Assembly: GCA_026986005.1 (NCBI GenBank)
Contig: JALSPK010000160.1
Coordinates: 1-64,000 of the forward strand
Reading direction: 5' to 3'
Length of the DNA stretch: 64,000 nt
Source: Saprospiraceae bacterium
Lineage (GTDB): Bacteria; Bacteroidota; Bacteroidia; Chitinophagales; Saprospiraceae
Position numbers and translations under genes: made by a program. The stretch's first letter is position 1, and each line of letters starts with the position of its first letter. Below are positions 55,753-63,828 of this stretch, in pieces. The notes below the pieces were generated by a model, which made no database searches, was not told the DNA's origin, and saw only the letters and a program-made list of their open reading frames with translations.

Positions 55753-56235
55753 TCATTTTTCAGAGTTCCAATCTTTATATGGATTTTTCATTAACATGGC
55801 GTTATAGTATTTCACATCGCCTGTCACTTCTTTTCCTAGCCATTCAGGTTTTTCAAAAATATCATCCTCAGACTCCAATTCTATTTCAGCGACAATTAAT
55901 CCATTGTTATCACCATAAAATTCATCAATTTCATATACATAACCCTTGTGTTGAACTATAAATCGAGTTTTGTCAATTACACCGGGTTCACATATTTTCA
56001 ATAAGTCCTTCGCATCATCAACACTGATTTCTTTTTCCCATTCATAACGACTCATCCCTGATTTATTTCCGATACCCTTTATGGTCAAAAACCCTTTATC
56101 CCCTTTAATCCTAACTCTAACTGCTCTTTCAGGAACAGAAGACAAATAACCTTGAACTATCTTTTGTGATTGTCTTATACATCCCTTAAAATCATCATTT
56201 TTTACTAAAAACTTTCTTTCTATTTCTTGTGCCAT
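55753..56235 (-). CDS. CYTH-domain protein (triphosphate tunnel metalloenzyme family)
   Basis: From the start at 56235 the protein has 160 residues: the hallmark EIERKFLV (ExExK) at residues 4-11, RVRIKGDKGFLTIKG, YEWEKEISVDDAKDLL and GLIVAEIELESEDD near the C-terminus. These supply the acidic and basic residues lining the beta-barrel tunnel. CYTH enzymes hydrolyse inorganic triphosphate or nucleotide triphosphates, or act as class IV adenylate cyclases. This compact CYTH-only form is usually a triphosphatase. It is 13 bases downstream of a second CYTH-like gene, so the two are likely an operon. Confidence 0.9.
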   Translation of the reverse strand: MAQEIERKFLVKNDDFKGCIRQSQKIVQGYLSSVPERAVRVRIKGDKGFLTIKGIGNKSGMSRYEWEKEISVDDAKDLLKICEPGVIDKTRFIVQHKGYVYEIDEFYGDNNGLIVAEIELESEDDIFEKPEWLGKEVTGDVKYYNAMLMKNPYKDWNSEK

Positions 56236-56248
56236 TTTGTTTATATTT

Positions 56249-56890
56249 TTAATTTGCCAAAGGTTTATCAATCATTCCAATTACCCTCTTAATTACTTGT
56301 AAATAGTTAATATTCTCAACACCTATCAAACCTATATCTGACAATGTTTTCTTAATATCCTCTAGCTCGGTTGATTCTGAATTTATACTTATCACCTTTG
56401 CTCCATTAATCAATACATTTGCAACTTCACAAATAGTATCATTAACCATGTATCCAAACCTGTGCTTATGCACTTTTACAGCCTGTAAATCCGGATGTTT
56501 TTTTATCATTTGCAGAAATTCTTTCAACGTGTATTCTTTTTTATCCAAAGTAGGCATTTCTACGTTAAATGCGGGAAATACTTCTTTTACCAAGGTTTTC
56601 TTTGATATTGGAAACTTTGCTTTCATCAAAGGATTCCATTGTTCTAATCCATCAACGGTTTGGACAAATGTTTTGATATCCATCTTACCATTTCTGATTT
56701 TAGTATTGTTTATATCATTAGTTTTCGAAACAATATATATTTCATCAGATTGCCTTTCTTTTACCTTGTCAGGTACCGGAGCAGATAGTTCTTGCATCTT
56801 TTTGGAAGCCTCCTTGAAATCTTGTCCGAAAGACCTAAATTCAAACCTTGGTTTTGATATTTCCCCGATTTTTAATTTTTCTTTTACCAT
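56249..56890 (-). CDS. CYTH-like conserved protein
   Basis: The 213-residue protein is highly charged and has a divergent CYTH-like pattern: KPRFEFRSFG (residues 13-22, an ExR version of the ExExK strand), SDEIYIVSKTNDINNTKIRN (about 48-67), KMDIKTFVQTVDGLEQWNPL, and later KVHKHRFGYMVND followed by VANVLINGAKVISINSESTE. The regular strand pattern and the conserved blocks suggest a well-preserved family with a beta-barrel core. No signal or membrane segment. It immediately precedes the classical CYTH gene, which strengthens the assignment. Function is unknown; polyphosphate or triphosphate binding is an inference. Confidence 0.6.
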   Translation of the reverse strand: MVKEKLKIGEISKPRFEFRSFGQDFKEASKKMQELSAPVPDKVKERQSDEIYIVSKTNDINNTKIRNGKMDIKTFVQTVDGLEQWNPLMKAKFPISKKTLVKEVFPAFNVEMPTLDKKEYTLKEFLQMIKKHPDLQAVKVHKHRFGYMVNDTICEVANVLINGAKVISINSESTELEDIKKTLSDIGLIGVENINYLQVIKRVIGMIDKPLAN

Positions 56891-56925
56891 TTTTTTATAT
56901 TTTAAAAAATTTATTTTTCTGTGAT

Positions 56926-56998
56926 ATCTGAGACATCTGTGTGCTATTATATCTCACACGGATTCCTCAGATTTACACAGACACATATTTTTCTGTGT
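56926..56998. repeat. REP-like inverted repeat
   Basis: Arms 56926-56943 and 56955-56972 match at 15 of 18 positions after reverse-complementing (ATCTGAGnnATCnGTGTG), with an 11-base loop. A second small hairpin ACACAG/CTGTGT follows at 56975-56998. It lies in the 118-base gap between the phosphate operon's last gene and the CYTH-like gene. Confidence 0.6.
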
Positions 56999-57008
56999 TA
57001 TCTATTAA

Positions 57009-57746
57009 TCAATAGCTATACACTTGTAATTTATCCAAACCATCAAGTACAATGTATATTTTTCTATTATTAGCATCAACAACGATACCTTCAGCTTTTG
57101 ATTCTTTAATCTTGAAGCTCAATATCTTTTTTCCATTCAAATCGCATTTGGTTATAGATTTGGATTTATCGCTGATTATCCAAATAACATTTTCGCTTTG
57201 CTCATAAAATATGCCGGAGTAATCAATGGCAAAATCCAATTTTGTTTGCTTAATTATTTTGCCAAAAACATCCAATTCCACTAAGAGACCGGGGTTTTGT
57301 TCATTCAATAAATAGATATGGTTATTTTTTGCATTATACGTCACTCCTTCCAGGCCTTTATTAAGACTATTTTCTTCAATTGCTATGTGTAGTCTATCTA
57401 TTTCTTTTCCATTAGAATCTAGTTTGACCAATTCCCTTCTTCTTTCTTCTACAACCAATACATTACCGTTATTTGGATCTACAGTCACTCCCTCCAAGTC
57501 TTCTCCTTCATAGCTAAGAGTTTTAATCAATGCCCCTGTTAACGATAGTTTATTTACCTTAGCAGAATTATCACTGACGGTATAAAAAGCGTTTTTATTA
57601 GCTGTAAAACACAATCCTGAAGGCTCTTTTACCTCAAGTTTAACCGCTTTTATCAATTCCAATTTGGTATCATGTGTTTTTTTGGTTTCTTTATCACATG
57701 CCCCTAAGAATAACAATGCTATTAACAAACCTAGCATTTTATGCAT
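57009..57746 (-). CDS. SdiA-regulated-type beta-propeller lipoprotein
   Basis: From the start at 57746 the protein has 245 residues: a lipobox leader (LLFLGACDKETKK) and then NHL/YncE-like propeller repeats of the SdiA-regulated family (EPSGLCFTANKNAFYTVSDN, LEGVTVDPNNGNVLVVEERR, GLEGVTYNAKNNHIYLLNEQ, ASGI-type FYEQSENVIWIISDK, AEGIVVDANNRKIYIVLDG). Members sit at the outer membrane; the substrate is unknown and the link to quorum sensing is historic. The chosen ATG follows the stop of the LTD gene by one base (TAA-G-ATG); an upstream ATG (57758) would overlap it. Confidence 0.85.
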   Translation of the reverse strand: MHKMLGLLIALLFLGACDKETKKTHDTKLELIKAVKLEVKEPSGLCFTANKNAFYTVSDNSAKVNKLSLTGALIKTLSYEGEDLEGVTVDPNNGNVLVVEERRRELVKLDSNGKEIDRLHIAIEENSLNKGLEGVTYNAKNNHIYLLNEQNPGLLVELDVFGKIIKQTKLDFAIDYSGIFYEQSENVIWIISDKSKSITKCDLNGKKILSFKIKESKAEGIVVDANNRKIYIVLDGLDKLQVYSY

Positions 57747-57747
57747 C

Positions 57748-59286
57748 TTAATTGCCATTTGAACTTCCCTTAGATTCTTCACTTAAAACTGCCCATTTTA
57801 TGCCGCCATCAGGGATTCTTCCTACCAATCCATTATGTCCTTCAGGCCAATTGTCTTTTAGCAATTCATCAATTACTTCACCTGAAGCATTTAATAATGT
57901 AATATTTTCTCCTCCACTTGAAACTTTAAATAAAGTAGTAGAGCTACCGTCACAATCCAATGTCCAAAATCCTCCGGCGGAAATAATTGTTCCAGCCGGT
58001 ACTACGTAAGCTTCAGTTGAATCTTTATCATGCAATTTATATCCTCCTAAATCAATATCAGAGTCTGTTCCATTAAATAATTCAATATAATCAGGATCCC
58101 CCTTGCCTTGAATTTCATTTATTACTAGTGCGTCCAAAGTAGCCGGAGGAGCTACAACATATGATGGCCACATCTCCAAACTATCATTATCAAAAGATTC
58201 ATTCGTTGGGTAGTAACTCTTTAATCCTGACAAATCCACTGCTCTCATATAATATTTCACAGTTGTATTATTAGATTGTCCGGGCAATTTACCTTCATAA
58301 GTATTTCCACTAATATTGTCCATTATTATTTTTTCTTTATCATTTACTGTTTGATCTCCTACAACATAATACAATCTAACTTGATCTATTCCTGTAGCAT
58401 CAAAAACATCAACCGAAATAGTCACTTCCTCATCTGCTGACGGATTTTCAGTTGAAATATCAAAGTTTGAAAAAATAGCAAATCCATTTTGTGATACTAT
58501 TTTTAAAGGTTTGTCCGGAGCACTTTCCGGAAAATAACTTTTCAATCCTGTTTCATCTGCAGCCATTATATAATACTCCAATTCTTCTCCTGCCGGTATA
58601 TTTGGCAATACAAAGGAGTATTCGCCACTACCTAAAGGTACCATGTCAACAAAAGCAAATTGACTTCCATACTTATAGTATAATTTCACATCTCTTAGCC
58701 CTGAAATATCAACAACCATTGCAGAAATCTTATAATTTTGATTGTCATTTAAACCCGTAATAGAATCTACTGTAATAGAAGGTGCAGAGTTAGTGTTGCT
58801 ATTTGCCGCACCGGGAGAAGGATTTATCAATCCCCATTCAGCACCTCCGTCTGTTGTCCTACCGTAAGCTGTTCCGGGATCCATTGCAGGCAAGTCGATT
58901 TGATCGACCAAATTGCCTTCTTTGTCAACCAATTTAATAGGTTCACCTTTTGAAGAAATTTTAAAGTTTGTGTGTATTCCTTCATCATCTACCAATCCGG
59001 CTTTATCTGCTAAAAGAATTAAATATCCTCTTGCTTCAACCGAAACACCTGAAGGGATAACAAAATCTGCCCCTCCATCTGATATTGTATATCCGGTTAT
59101 ATCAACAGCTTCTTCTGCGTTATTGTACAGTTCTACATAATCGGGACTTCCGGTCGAGACCAATTCATTCAAAAATATAGATGAATCTCCATTTCCTTTA
59201 GGAGTGGGATCTTTAAGGTCTTCATCTTTTACACAAGATGTTACTCCAACGAAAATAATAGTCAATAATATAAGTAATTTTTTCAT
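57748..59286 (-). CDS. Lipoprotein with two lamin-tail (LTD) domains
   Basis: The 512-residue protein has a lipobox leader (IFVGVTSCVKDED). The first LTD domain is at about 30-155 (SIFLNELVSTGSPDYVELYN; YLILLADKAG; LVDQIDLPAMDPGTAYGR). The centre has Ig-like units (YYKYGSQFAFVDMVPLGSGEY; VRLYYVVGDQTVND). A second LTD is at about 385-510 (DALVINEIQGKGDPDYIELF; GGFWTLDCDGSSTTLF). LTD domains in bacterial surface proteins often accompany nucleases and phosphatases. No catalytic domain is visible in this protein. It is fourth in the phosphate operon. Confidence 0.88.
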   Translation of the reverse strand: MKKLLILLTIIFVGVTSCVKDEDLKDPTPKGNGDSSIFLNELVSTGSPDYVELYNNAEEAVDITGYTISDGGADFVIPSGVSVEARGYLILLADKAGLVDDEGIHTNFKISSKGEPIKLVDKEGNLVDQIDLPAMDPGTAYGRTTDGGAEWGLINPSPGAANSNTNSAPSITVDSITGLNDNQNYKISAMVVDISGLRDVKLYYKYGSQFAFVDMVPLGSGEYSFVLPNIPAGEELEYYIMAADETGLKSYFPESAPDKPLKIVSQNGFAIFSNFDISTENPSADEEVTISVDVFDATGIDQVRLYYVVGDQTVNDKEKIIMDNISGNTYEGKLPGQSNNTTVKYYMRAVDLSGLKSYYPTNESFDNDSLEMWPSYVVAPPATLDALVINEIQGKGDPDYIELFNGTDSDIDLGGYKLHDKDSTEAYVVPAGTIISAGGFWTLDCDGSSTTLFKVSSGGENITLLNASGEVIDELLKDNWPEGHNGLVGRIPDGGIKWAVLSEESKGSSNGN

Positions 59287-59355
59287 TTTATAATTTTTCA
59301 TTTTTTAATAATATTTTTGCTTTTTCATTAATCGTTTATCAAGCAATAAAAAAAA

Positions 59356-60729
59356 CTAAAAGTCGATTTCGATTCTTGCAGAAAGAAATCCAAAATCATC
59401 GCCGGCTTTACCTGCCGGTATGTTCAGGTCGGTAACATCTTTGTATTTTACACCGGCATCATCTTGGTAAATATACAGTTTCCCTTTACCGTTAGCATAT
59501 CTATCGTGATTCAAATAGTTGTAATTTAACATCATTTTTACATTGGTATTAGCGTGATATGTTAATCCTAAAGTATAACTCTCACCTGCTCCTCCATATA
59601 TATTGGCATCTTTATCATTTGCATTTACATAACTATATCTAAATGCCAATTCCAACTCTCCCCAATTATTCTTTTTTGAAATTTGTGTAAATTCTCCTTC
59701 TGCATTATTATAGTTGTATGTCGAACCAAATATCAACCATCCTGCTTGAATATATCCTCCATCAAAATTTGCAGTATATGCATTATCTATCCCATAAATA
59801 GCATTTTTCATATATTCACTTTGAAACATAAAGTTATTATAAGCTCCTGCCAATTCTACTCCCAATAAAACTTGGTGGTCAACATCACTCATATCATCCG
59901 TATCGATGTATTTTTTTCTATTTATAGAGGTTAAAGACCGAGTACTAAAACGATAGCTGTTTATTTCAGAATCACTAGTCTTTGGTGTACGATATGAGCC
60001 TGCCATTCCTATATGGATGACTTTATTTCTTTTTTGAATAGGCATAAAAGCAATTCTGCCCGTATATGAAATACCCTCGTCCAATCCATTTTTTTTATTA
60101 TGTGCTTGAGACAATTCTACCTCTTCAAACCCACCCACATCATTGAAGTGAATACCTGCAATTGCCAACCAATTATTTCCCCATTTAGAAGCAGCTATCC
60201 CAAGATTTCTAGAAGGTGCAAATTTACTTGGCAATGATCTTTCTATAAACGTAACATATCTTGAGGTAGTGGTAGTTTCCATTGAAAAAGATTCTTTATA
60301 GTTTCCTGCCTTAATAAAGCCATTATGCAATTGGTATTTGATATAGGCATCTTTGATTTCGGTAGCAGAACCGGCAAAATCAAGGTCAATTTCCCCATAC
60401 CAATTTTTATGCAACTGAGCTTTTACAGCAAATCTCATTCTTCTAATTGTTAATCCATCACCAATTGGATTAATCTGTGTACCAAAAAATTTGGCACCAT
60501 CAAAATATACTCGATTATCAAGCCAATACTTGTATTCTTTATCATTGCTCTCAAATACTAAAATACCATTTCTAGTTTCCGACTTTAAGTCAACTCTATC
60601 AACCTTTACCCCATATTCATTGTACCTAACACTATCTTCAGAGTTTTGTGAAAAAGAAGTAATTGAAAACAGCAAAACAACGAAAACTATCAGTTGCTTG
60701 TGAGGTAATAAATTGTAATTTTGTTTCAT
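59356..60729 (-). CDS. Phosphate-selective porin (OprO/OprP-type)
   Basis: The 457-residue protein has a signal peptide (LIVFVVLLFSITSFSQ), then barrel-type alternating strands typical of the OprO/P porin family: RRMRFAVKAQLHKNWYGEID near 95-115, FIKAGNYKESFSMETTTTSR near 145-165, and a C-terminal strand ending in FGFLSARIEIDF (final Phe). OprO/OprP-type porins admit phosphate or polyphosphate; specificity is an inference. It is third in the operon, 26 bases after the phosphate permease gene, which supports phosphate as the substrate. Confidence 0.8.
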   Translation of the reverse strand: MKQNYNLLPHKQLIVFVVLLFSITSFSQNSEDSVRYNEYGVKVDRVDLKSETRNGILVFESNDKEYKYWLDNRVYFDGAKFFGTQINPIGDGLTIRRMRFAVKAQLHKNWYGEIDLDFAGSATEIKDAYIKYQLHNGFIKAGNYKESFSMETTTTSRYVTFIERSLPSKFAPSRNLGIAASKWGNNWLAIAGIHFNDVGGFEEVELSQAHNKKNGLDEGISYTGRIAFMPIQKRNKVIHIGMAGSYRTPKTSDSEINSYRFSTRSLTSINRKKYIDTDDMSDVDHQVLLGVELAGAYNNFMFQSEYMKNAIYGIDNAYTANFDGGYIQAGWLIFGSTYNYNNAEGEFTQISKKNNWGELELAFRYSYVNANDKDANIYGGAGESYTLGLTYHANTNVKMMLNYNYLNHDRYANGKGKLYIYQDDAGVKYKDVTDLNIPAGKAGDDFGFLSARIEIDF

Positions 60730-60755
60730 GATTTTCGTTTTTATTATACAAATTG

Positions 60756-62648
60756 TTAAATGTTTTTTAATATTGTGTCCAATTGTTCGTTATGTCCTAA
60801 ATTCATCTTTTTACGCAACCTATATCTATTCATCTCCACGCTCTTTACTGAAATGTTTGTCAGTGCTGCAATTTCCTTTGAAGACATATTAAGCCTTAAA
60901 TATACACACAATCTTTTTTCATTTTTAGAAAGATTGGGATAAATTGAATTTAATTTATAAAAAAAATCTTTGTTGATTTCGTCAACATGCATTTGAAAAG
61001 CTTCTCTGTCGTTTTCGAGGTTCTGATTGTTAGAGATTAACAAGTATAACGCATTCAATTTTCTTAATAATGAAGAATCATTTGTTTCCAATTTAATTTC
61101 TTCGATTTTTGATTTTAATATCTCCAAAAAATTGTTTTTCTCAATTAAATTTAGAGCCATTGTGGTCAACTCACTATTTTTGAAACTCAATTTTTCCTCC
61201 ATCTGTTTAGTCTCTAGCAAATGAAACTTGGTTTCTATCTCTGCCAAAGCTTTTTGAGCTTCTAGAATTTGTCGATTTTTACTTAGAATAATTTTATTCC
61301 TTTTAAAAGCTGATTTTACCCAACTTACTATTAAAAATATTAAACCGAGTAATACTCCTACTATCAATGCAATATAAAAATATTTTGAAATATTATTGGT
61401 TTTACTTTCTTCTATTGCTTTAGGTTTAACCTCAGCTATAACATTTTTTAATTCATTTTGACGAGAGAGATTTGGGCCGACAATACTCTCTGAGGTATTA
61501 TTGTGTATCGAGTTAGTTTTTATCTGATAGCTGTCTTTAGAAGTATTTGTTTTTTGTACAGAATCTGTAATTATTGTTTGATTTGTTTTTGATTTGTCAA
61601 TATACTTGTTGGCACTAACCGGAATTAAGAAAACATTGCTTACAAAAAAAAGTGCAAAAAACGACAAAACTCCTGAAATAAATGGAGTTGCAATCCAACC
61701 GGATGCAATGCTTCCCAACATTTTGAAATTAATATTATAACCACCTTTTAATAATCCTAATCCTAAAATAGAACCAACGATAACTTGAGAACTCGAAACC
61801 GGTACCAATGGAATCGGTGGAAGCCCTATACTAACAAAAAAAGAAGATAAGCTGCTAGATGAGAAAACAAACAAGACCATCGAATTTGAAAGCACAGTAA
61901 TAATAGCAGATTTGGATGAAAGCTGCATTAAGCCGTTTCCTACTGTGTCCATTACTCTTTTAGAGTATGTAAAAATCCCTAAGGCAATTGCAAGTCCGCC
62001 TAAAAGAAACAGCTGTTGGATACCATTCAGTTTAAACAACCCAAAGTCTAGATAATTCTCTGGAGCAGCTAATACAAATACGCCCATAACATTTGCAATG
62101 TTGTTTGCTCCCAAACTAAAAGAACCAAATGCACCAACCAATAACAATGAAAATCTAATATATGCATCTTGCTTTAACAAATGTATTTTTACAACTTTTA
62201 GAAAAGCACGTTGAATATAATACAGTATTATGGCAAAAACAGCTCCTAATATTGGTCCCATCACCCATGTCGATACGATTTTTCCCAAAACCTTTACATC
62301 TGTTGGAGATCCCACAAAAAAATTCCAGCCTATAATCGCTCCGACAATTGCTTGTGAAGTGGATACGGGAATCCTGAATTTTGTCATCCAATAAACGGTA
62401 ATAGCCGCTGATAAAGCTACAGTAAATGAGCCGCCAATTGCAGATACCGAACCTAATTTACCTAAAGTATGAGTAGCTCCTGCACCTTGGATTACCGCTC
62501 CCAATATCACAAAAATAGACGCAATAATAGCTGCTTTTTTAAAACTAACCATCTTTGTTCCTACGGCAGACCCAAAAACGTTGGCAGCATCATTTGCTCC
62601 TAATGACCATCCTAGAAATAATCCACTTGATAAAAAAAAGAATATCAT
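60756..62648 (-). CDS. PiT-family phosphate permease fused to coiled coil and LuxR-type DNA-binding domain
   Basis: The 630-residue protein has the PiT sodium/proton-phosphate transporter core at residues 1-345, with the duplicated signatures GANDAAN (18-24) and GANNIAN (180-186). A polar linker follows (about 350-420), then an added membrane helix (YFYIALIVGVLLGLIFLIVS, about 423-442), a coiled coil (about 448-515) and a C-terminal LuxR/GerE-like HTH (about 570-625: LSKNEKRLCVYLRLNMSSKE, IAALTNISVKSVEMNRYRLR). This HTH type is common in Bacteroidota sensors. The fused protein could sense phosphate by transport and regulate genes. The start overlaps the DUF47 stop by one base (TAATG). Alternatively the HTH could be structural. 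Confidence 0.88.
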   Translation of the reverse strand: MIFFFLSSGLFLGWSLGANDAANVFGSAVGTKMVSFKKAAIIASIFVILGAVIQGAGATHTLGKLGSVSAIGGSFTVALSAAITVYWMTKFRIPVSTSQAIVGAIIGWNFFVGSPTDVKVLGKIVSTWVMGPILGAVFAIILYYIQRAFLKVVKIHLLKQDAYIRFSLLLVGAFGSFSLGANNIANVMGVFVLAAPENYLDFGLFKLNGIQQLFLLGGLAIALGIFTYSKRVMDTVGNGLMQLSSKSAIITVLSNSMVLFVFSSSSLSSFFVSIGLPPIPLVPVSSSQVIVGSILGLGLLKGGYNINFKMLGSIASGWIATPFISGVLSFFALFFVSNVFLIPVSANKYIDKSKTNQTIITDSVQKTNTSKDSYQIKTNSIHNNTSESIVGPNLSRQNELKNVIAEVKPKAIEESKTNNISKYFYIALIVGVLLGLIFLIVSWVKSAFKRNKIILSKNRQILEAQKALAEIETKFHLLETKQMEEKLSFKNSELTTMALNLIEKNNFLEILKSKIEEIKLETNDSSLLRKLNALYLLISNNQNLENDREAFQMHVDEINKDFFYKLNSIYPNLSKNEKRLCVYLRLNMSSKEIAALTNISVKSVEMNRYRLRKKMNLGHNEQLDTILKNI

Positions 62649-63292
62649 TAATCTTTTGTTTTTATTGATAAAGCTGATAATAATCTAGCAGCATATTCCG
62701 CTCTGTCCGAAATTTGTTCTATGTGTAAAGTGAAATATCGCAAGTGTATTTTTTGACTTAATTTTAAATGCTTACTATCCTTAAATATTTTTCTTTTTAA
62801 ATCTGCTGCCAAAACATCTGTTTCTTTTTCGTAATAAAACACGCGATGTTCGCTATCCTTAACAGCAGAGGGGTTATTGAAAAATGATCTAACTGCCGGA
62901 ATTACCGCCTCTGCAGAAGCACACGACACCTCAAGCAATTTTAAAAAATCACTATTTAACTTTTTTGGTATAGACGGCATTTCAACATCATATTGAAAAA
63001 GATTTTCCTTTGCTGTATCTATAATATCATCCAAGTTGTCAAGAAGCTTTACCACGTCTGCACTGTATTGTGGAATTAATGAGTGTTCAAAAAATTCATT
63101 TTGTATTTTGAGTACAATAGAGTCCGCTTTAGATTCCAATTTGTAAACTTTGTCAATACTTTTTGTAAACCCCTCTTCATCTTCTTCAAGATAACTTTTT
63201 ACTCCCTCTTTAAATACTAAGATTCCTTGATCCACCGTATCAAGGAACTCGTCTATATCTCTAATTGTAGATTTTGTCTTTTTAAAAAACAT
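62648..63292 (-). CDS. DUF47 (PhoU-like) phosphate transport regulator
   Basis: From the start at 63292 the protein has 214 residues: MFFKKTKSTIRDIDEFLDTV, the helical YKLESKADSIVLKIQNEFFE, ADVVKLLDNLDDIIDTAKEN (about 80-99), and DRAEYAARLLSAL at the end. DUF47 proteins have a PhoU-like fold and usually pair with PiT permeases, as here (1-base overlap). They probably modulate transport. An earlier TTG codon (63310) lies inside the promoter's -7 box, so the ATG at 63292 is preferred. First gene of the phosphate operon. Confidence 0.92.
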   Translation of the reverse strand: MFFKKTKSTIRDIDEFLDTVDQGILVFKEGVKSYLEEDEEGFTKSIDKVYKLESKADSIVLKIQNEFFEHSLIPQYSADVVKLLDNLDDIIDTAKENLFQYDVEMPSIPKKLNSDFLKLLEVSCASAEAVIPAVRSFFNNPSAVKDSEHRVFYYEKETDVLAADLKRKIFKDSKHLKLSQKIHLRYFTLHIEQISDRAEYAARLLSALSIKTKD

Positions 63293-63307
63293 ATATTCAT
63301 TTTGATA

Positions 63308-63339
63308 CAAATGTATGTTATTTATACAAACTTACCAAA
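63308..63339 (-). promoter_or_regulatory. Promoter of the phosphate operon
   Basis: On the minus strand TTTG (63339-63336) and TACATTTG (63315-63308) are separated by 20 bases, a good Bacteroidota -33/-7 pair. The leader would be very short (about 10-15 bases) if the ATG at 63292 is used. Confidence 0.7.
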
Positions 63340-63687
63340 TTTACGAATTTATCATATTTTGGCTTCAAATATGATGTATAGGTGATTAAGCAGTATGTGA
63401 ATTGATATATAGAACATTATGCAATTATGTAGAGTTTATAATCCAAGGCAATATTGACAAGAACAAAAATGTAGATATCAAGTATAGTAAATTTTCGATA
63501 AAAGTGTTAAATTTTTTAAGCACTGGTGACCTTATATAAATATGTCAGCCACAATATCGTTAATACTTTTTCATCTCAAAAGCACTCTATCTGTGTAGTT
63601 ACTTACTTTATTCAAATTACTGATGCTAAGGCATCACTAATTCTCAGAAAGACAAAAATCTCATCAAAAATCTTTATTTTTCCAAAA
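63340..63687. other. Intergenic region between divergent genes
   Basis: No gene is visible between the phosphate operon promoter and the ccs-type gene. A small perfect hairpin (TGATGC/GCATCA, 63621-63636) is present, and the half palindromic repeat follows at 63688. Confidence 0.5.
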
Positions 63688-63713
63688 TCAAGCACTTTGT
63701 AGACAGACACTAA
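63688..63713. repeat. Palindromic repeat, copy C (one arm)
   Basis: The sequence TCAAGCACTTTGTAGACAGACACTAA at about 63688-63713 is the reverse complement of one arm plus centre edge of copy A at 29291-29355, with one mismatch in the arm core. The partner arm upstream is absent or too diverged to recognise. Confidence 0.7.
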
Positions 63714-63768
63714 ATAATTATAGAATTTGTTATATAATGACAAAAAAGAATTTAAACCTCAGGTTTTA

Positions 63769-63799
63769 TTGATTTAGACTAAACAGAATACTACCTTTG
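63769..63799 (+). promoter_or_regulatory. Promoter of the ResB/Ccs-type gene
   Basis: TTG at 63769-63771 and TACCTTTG at 63792-63799 are separated by 20 bases, matching the Bacteroidota -33/-7 consensus, 29 bases before the ATG at 63829. Confidence 0.7.
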
Positions 63800-63828
63800 C
63801 TTGTATTATATAGTATAAATAAATAACT

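Noticed and set aside
63621-63636. TGATGC/GCATCA hairpin as terminator
   Set aside because: It has a short stem, no T run, and lies between divergent genes where no transcript is expected to end.
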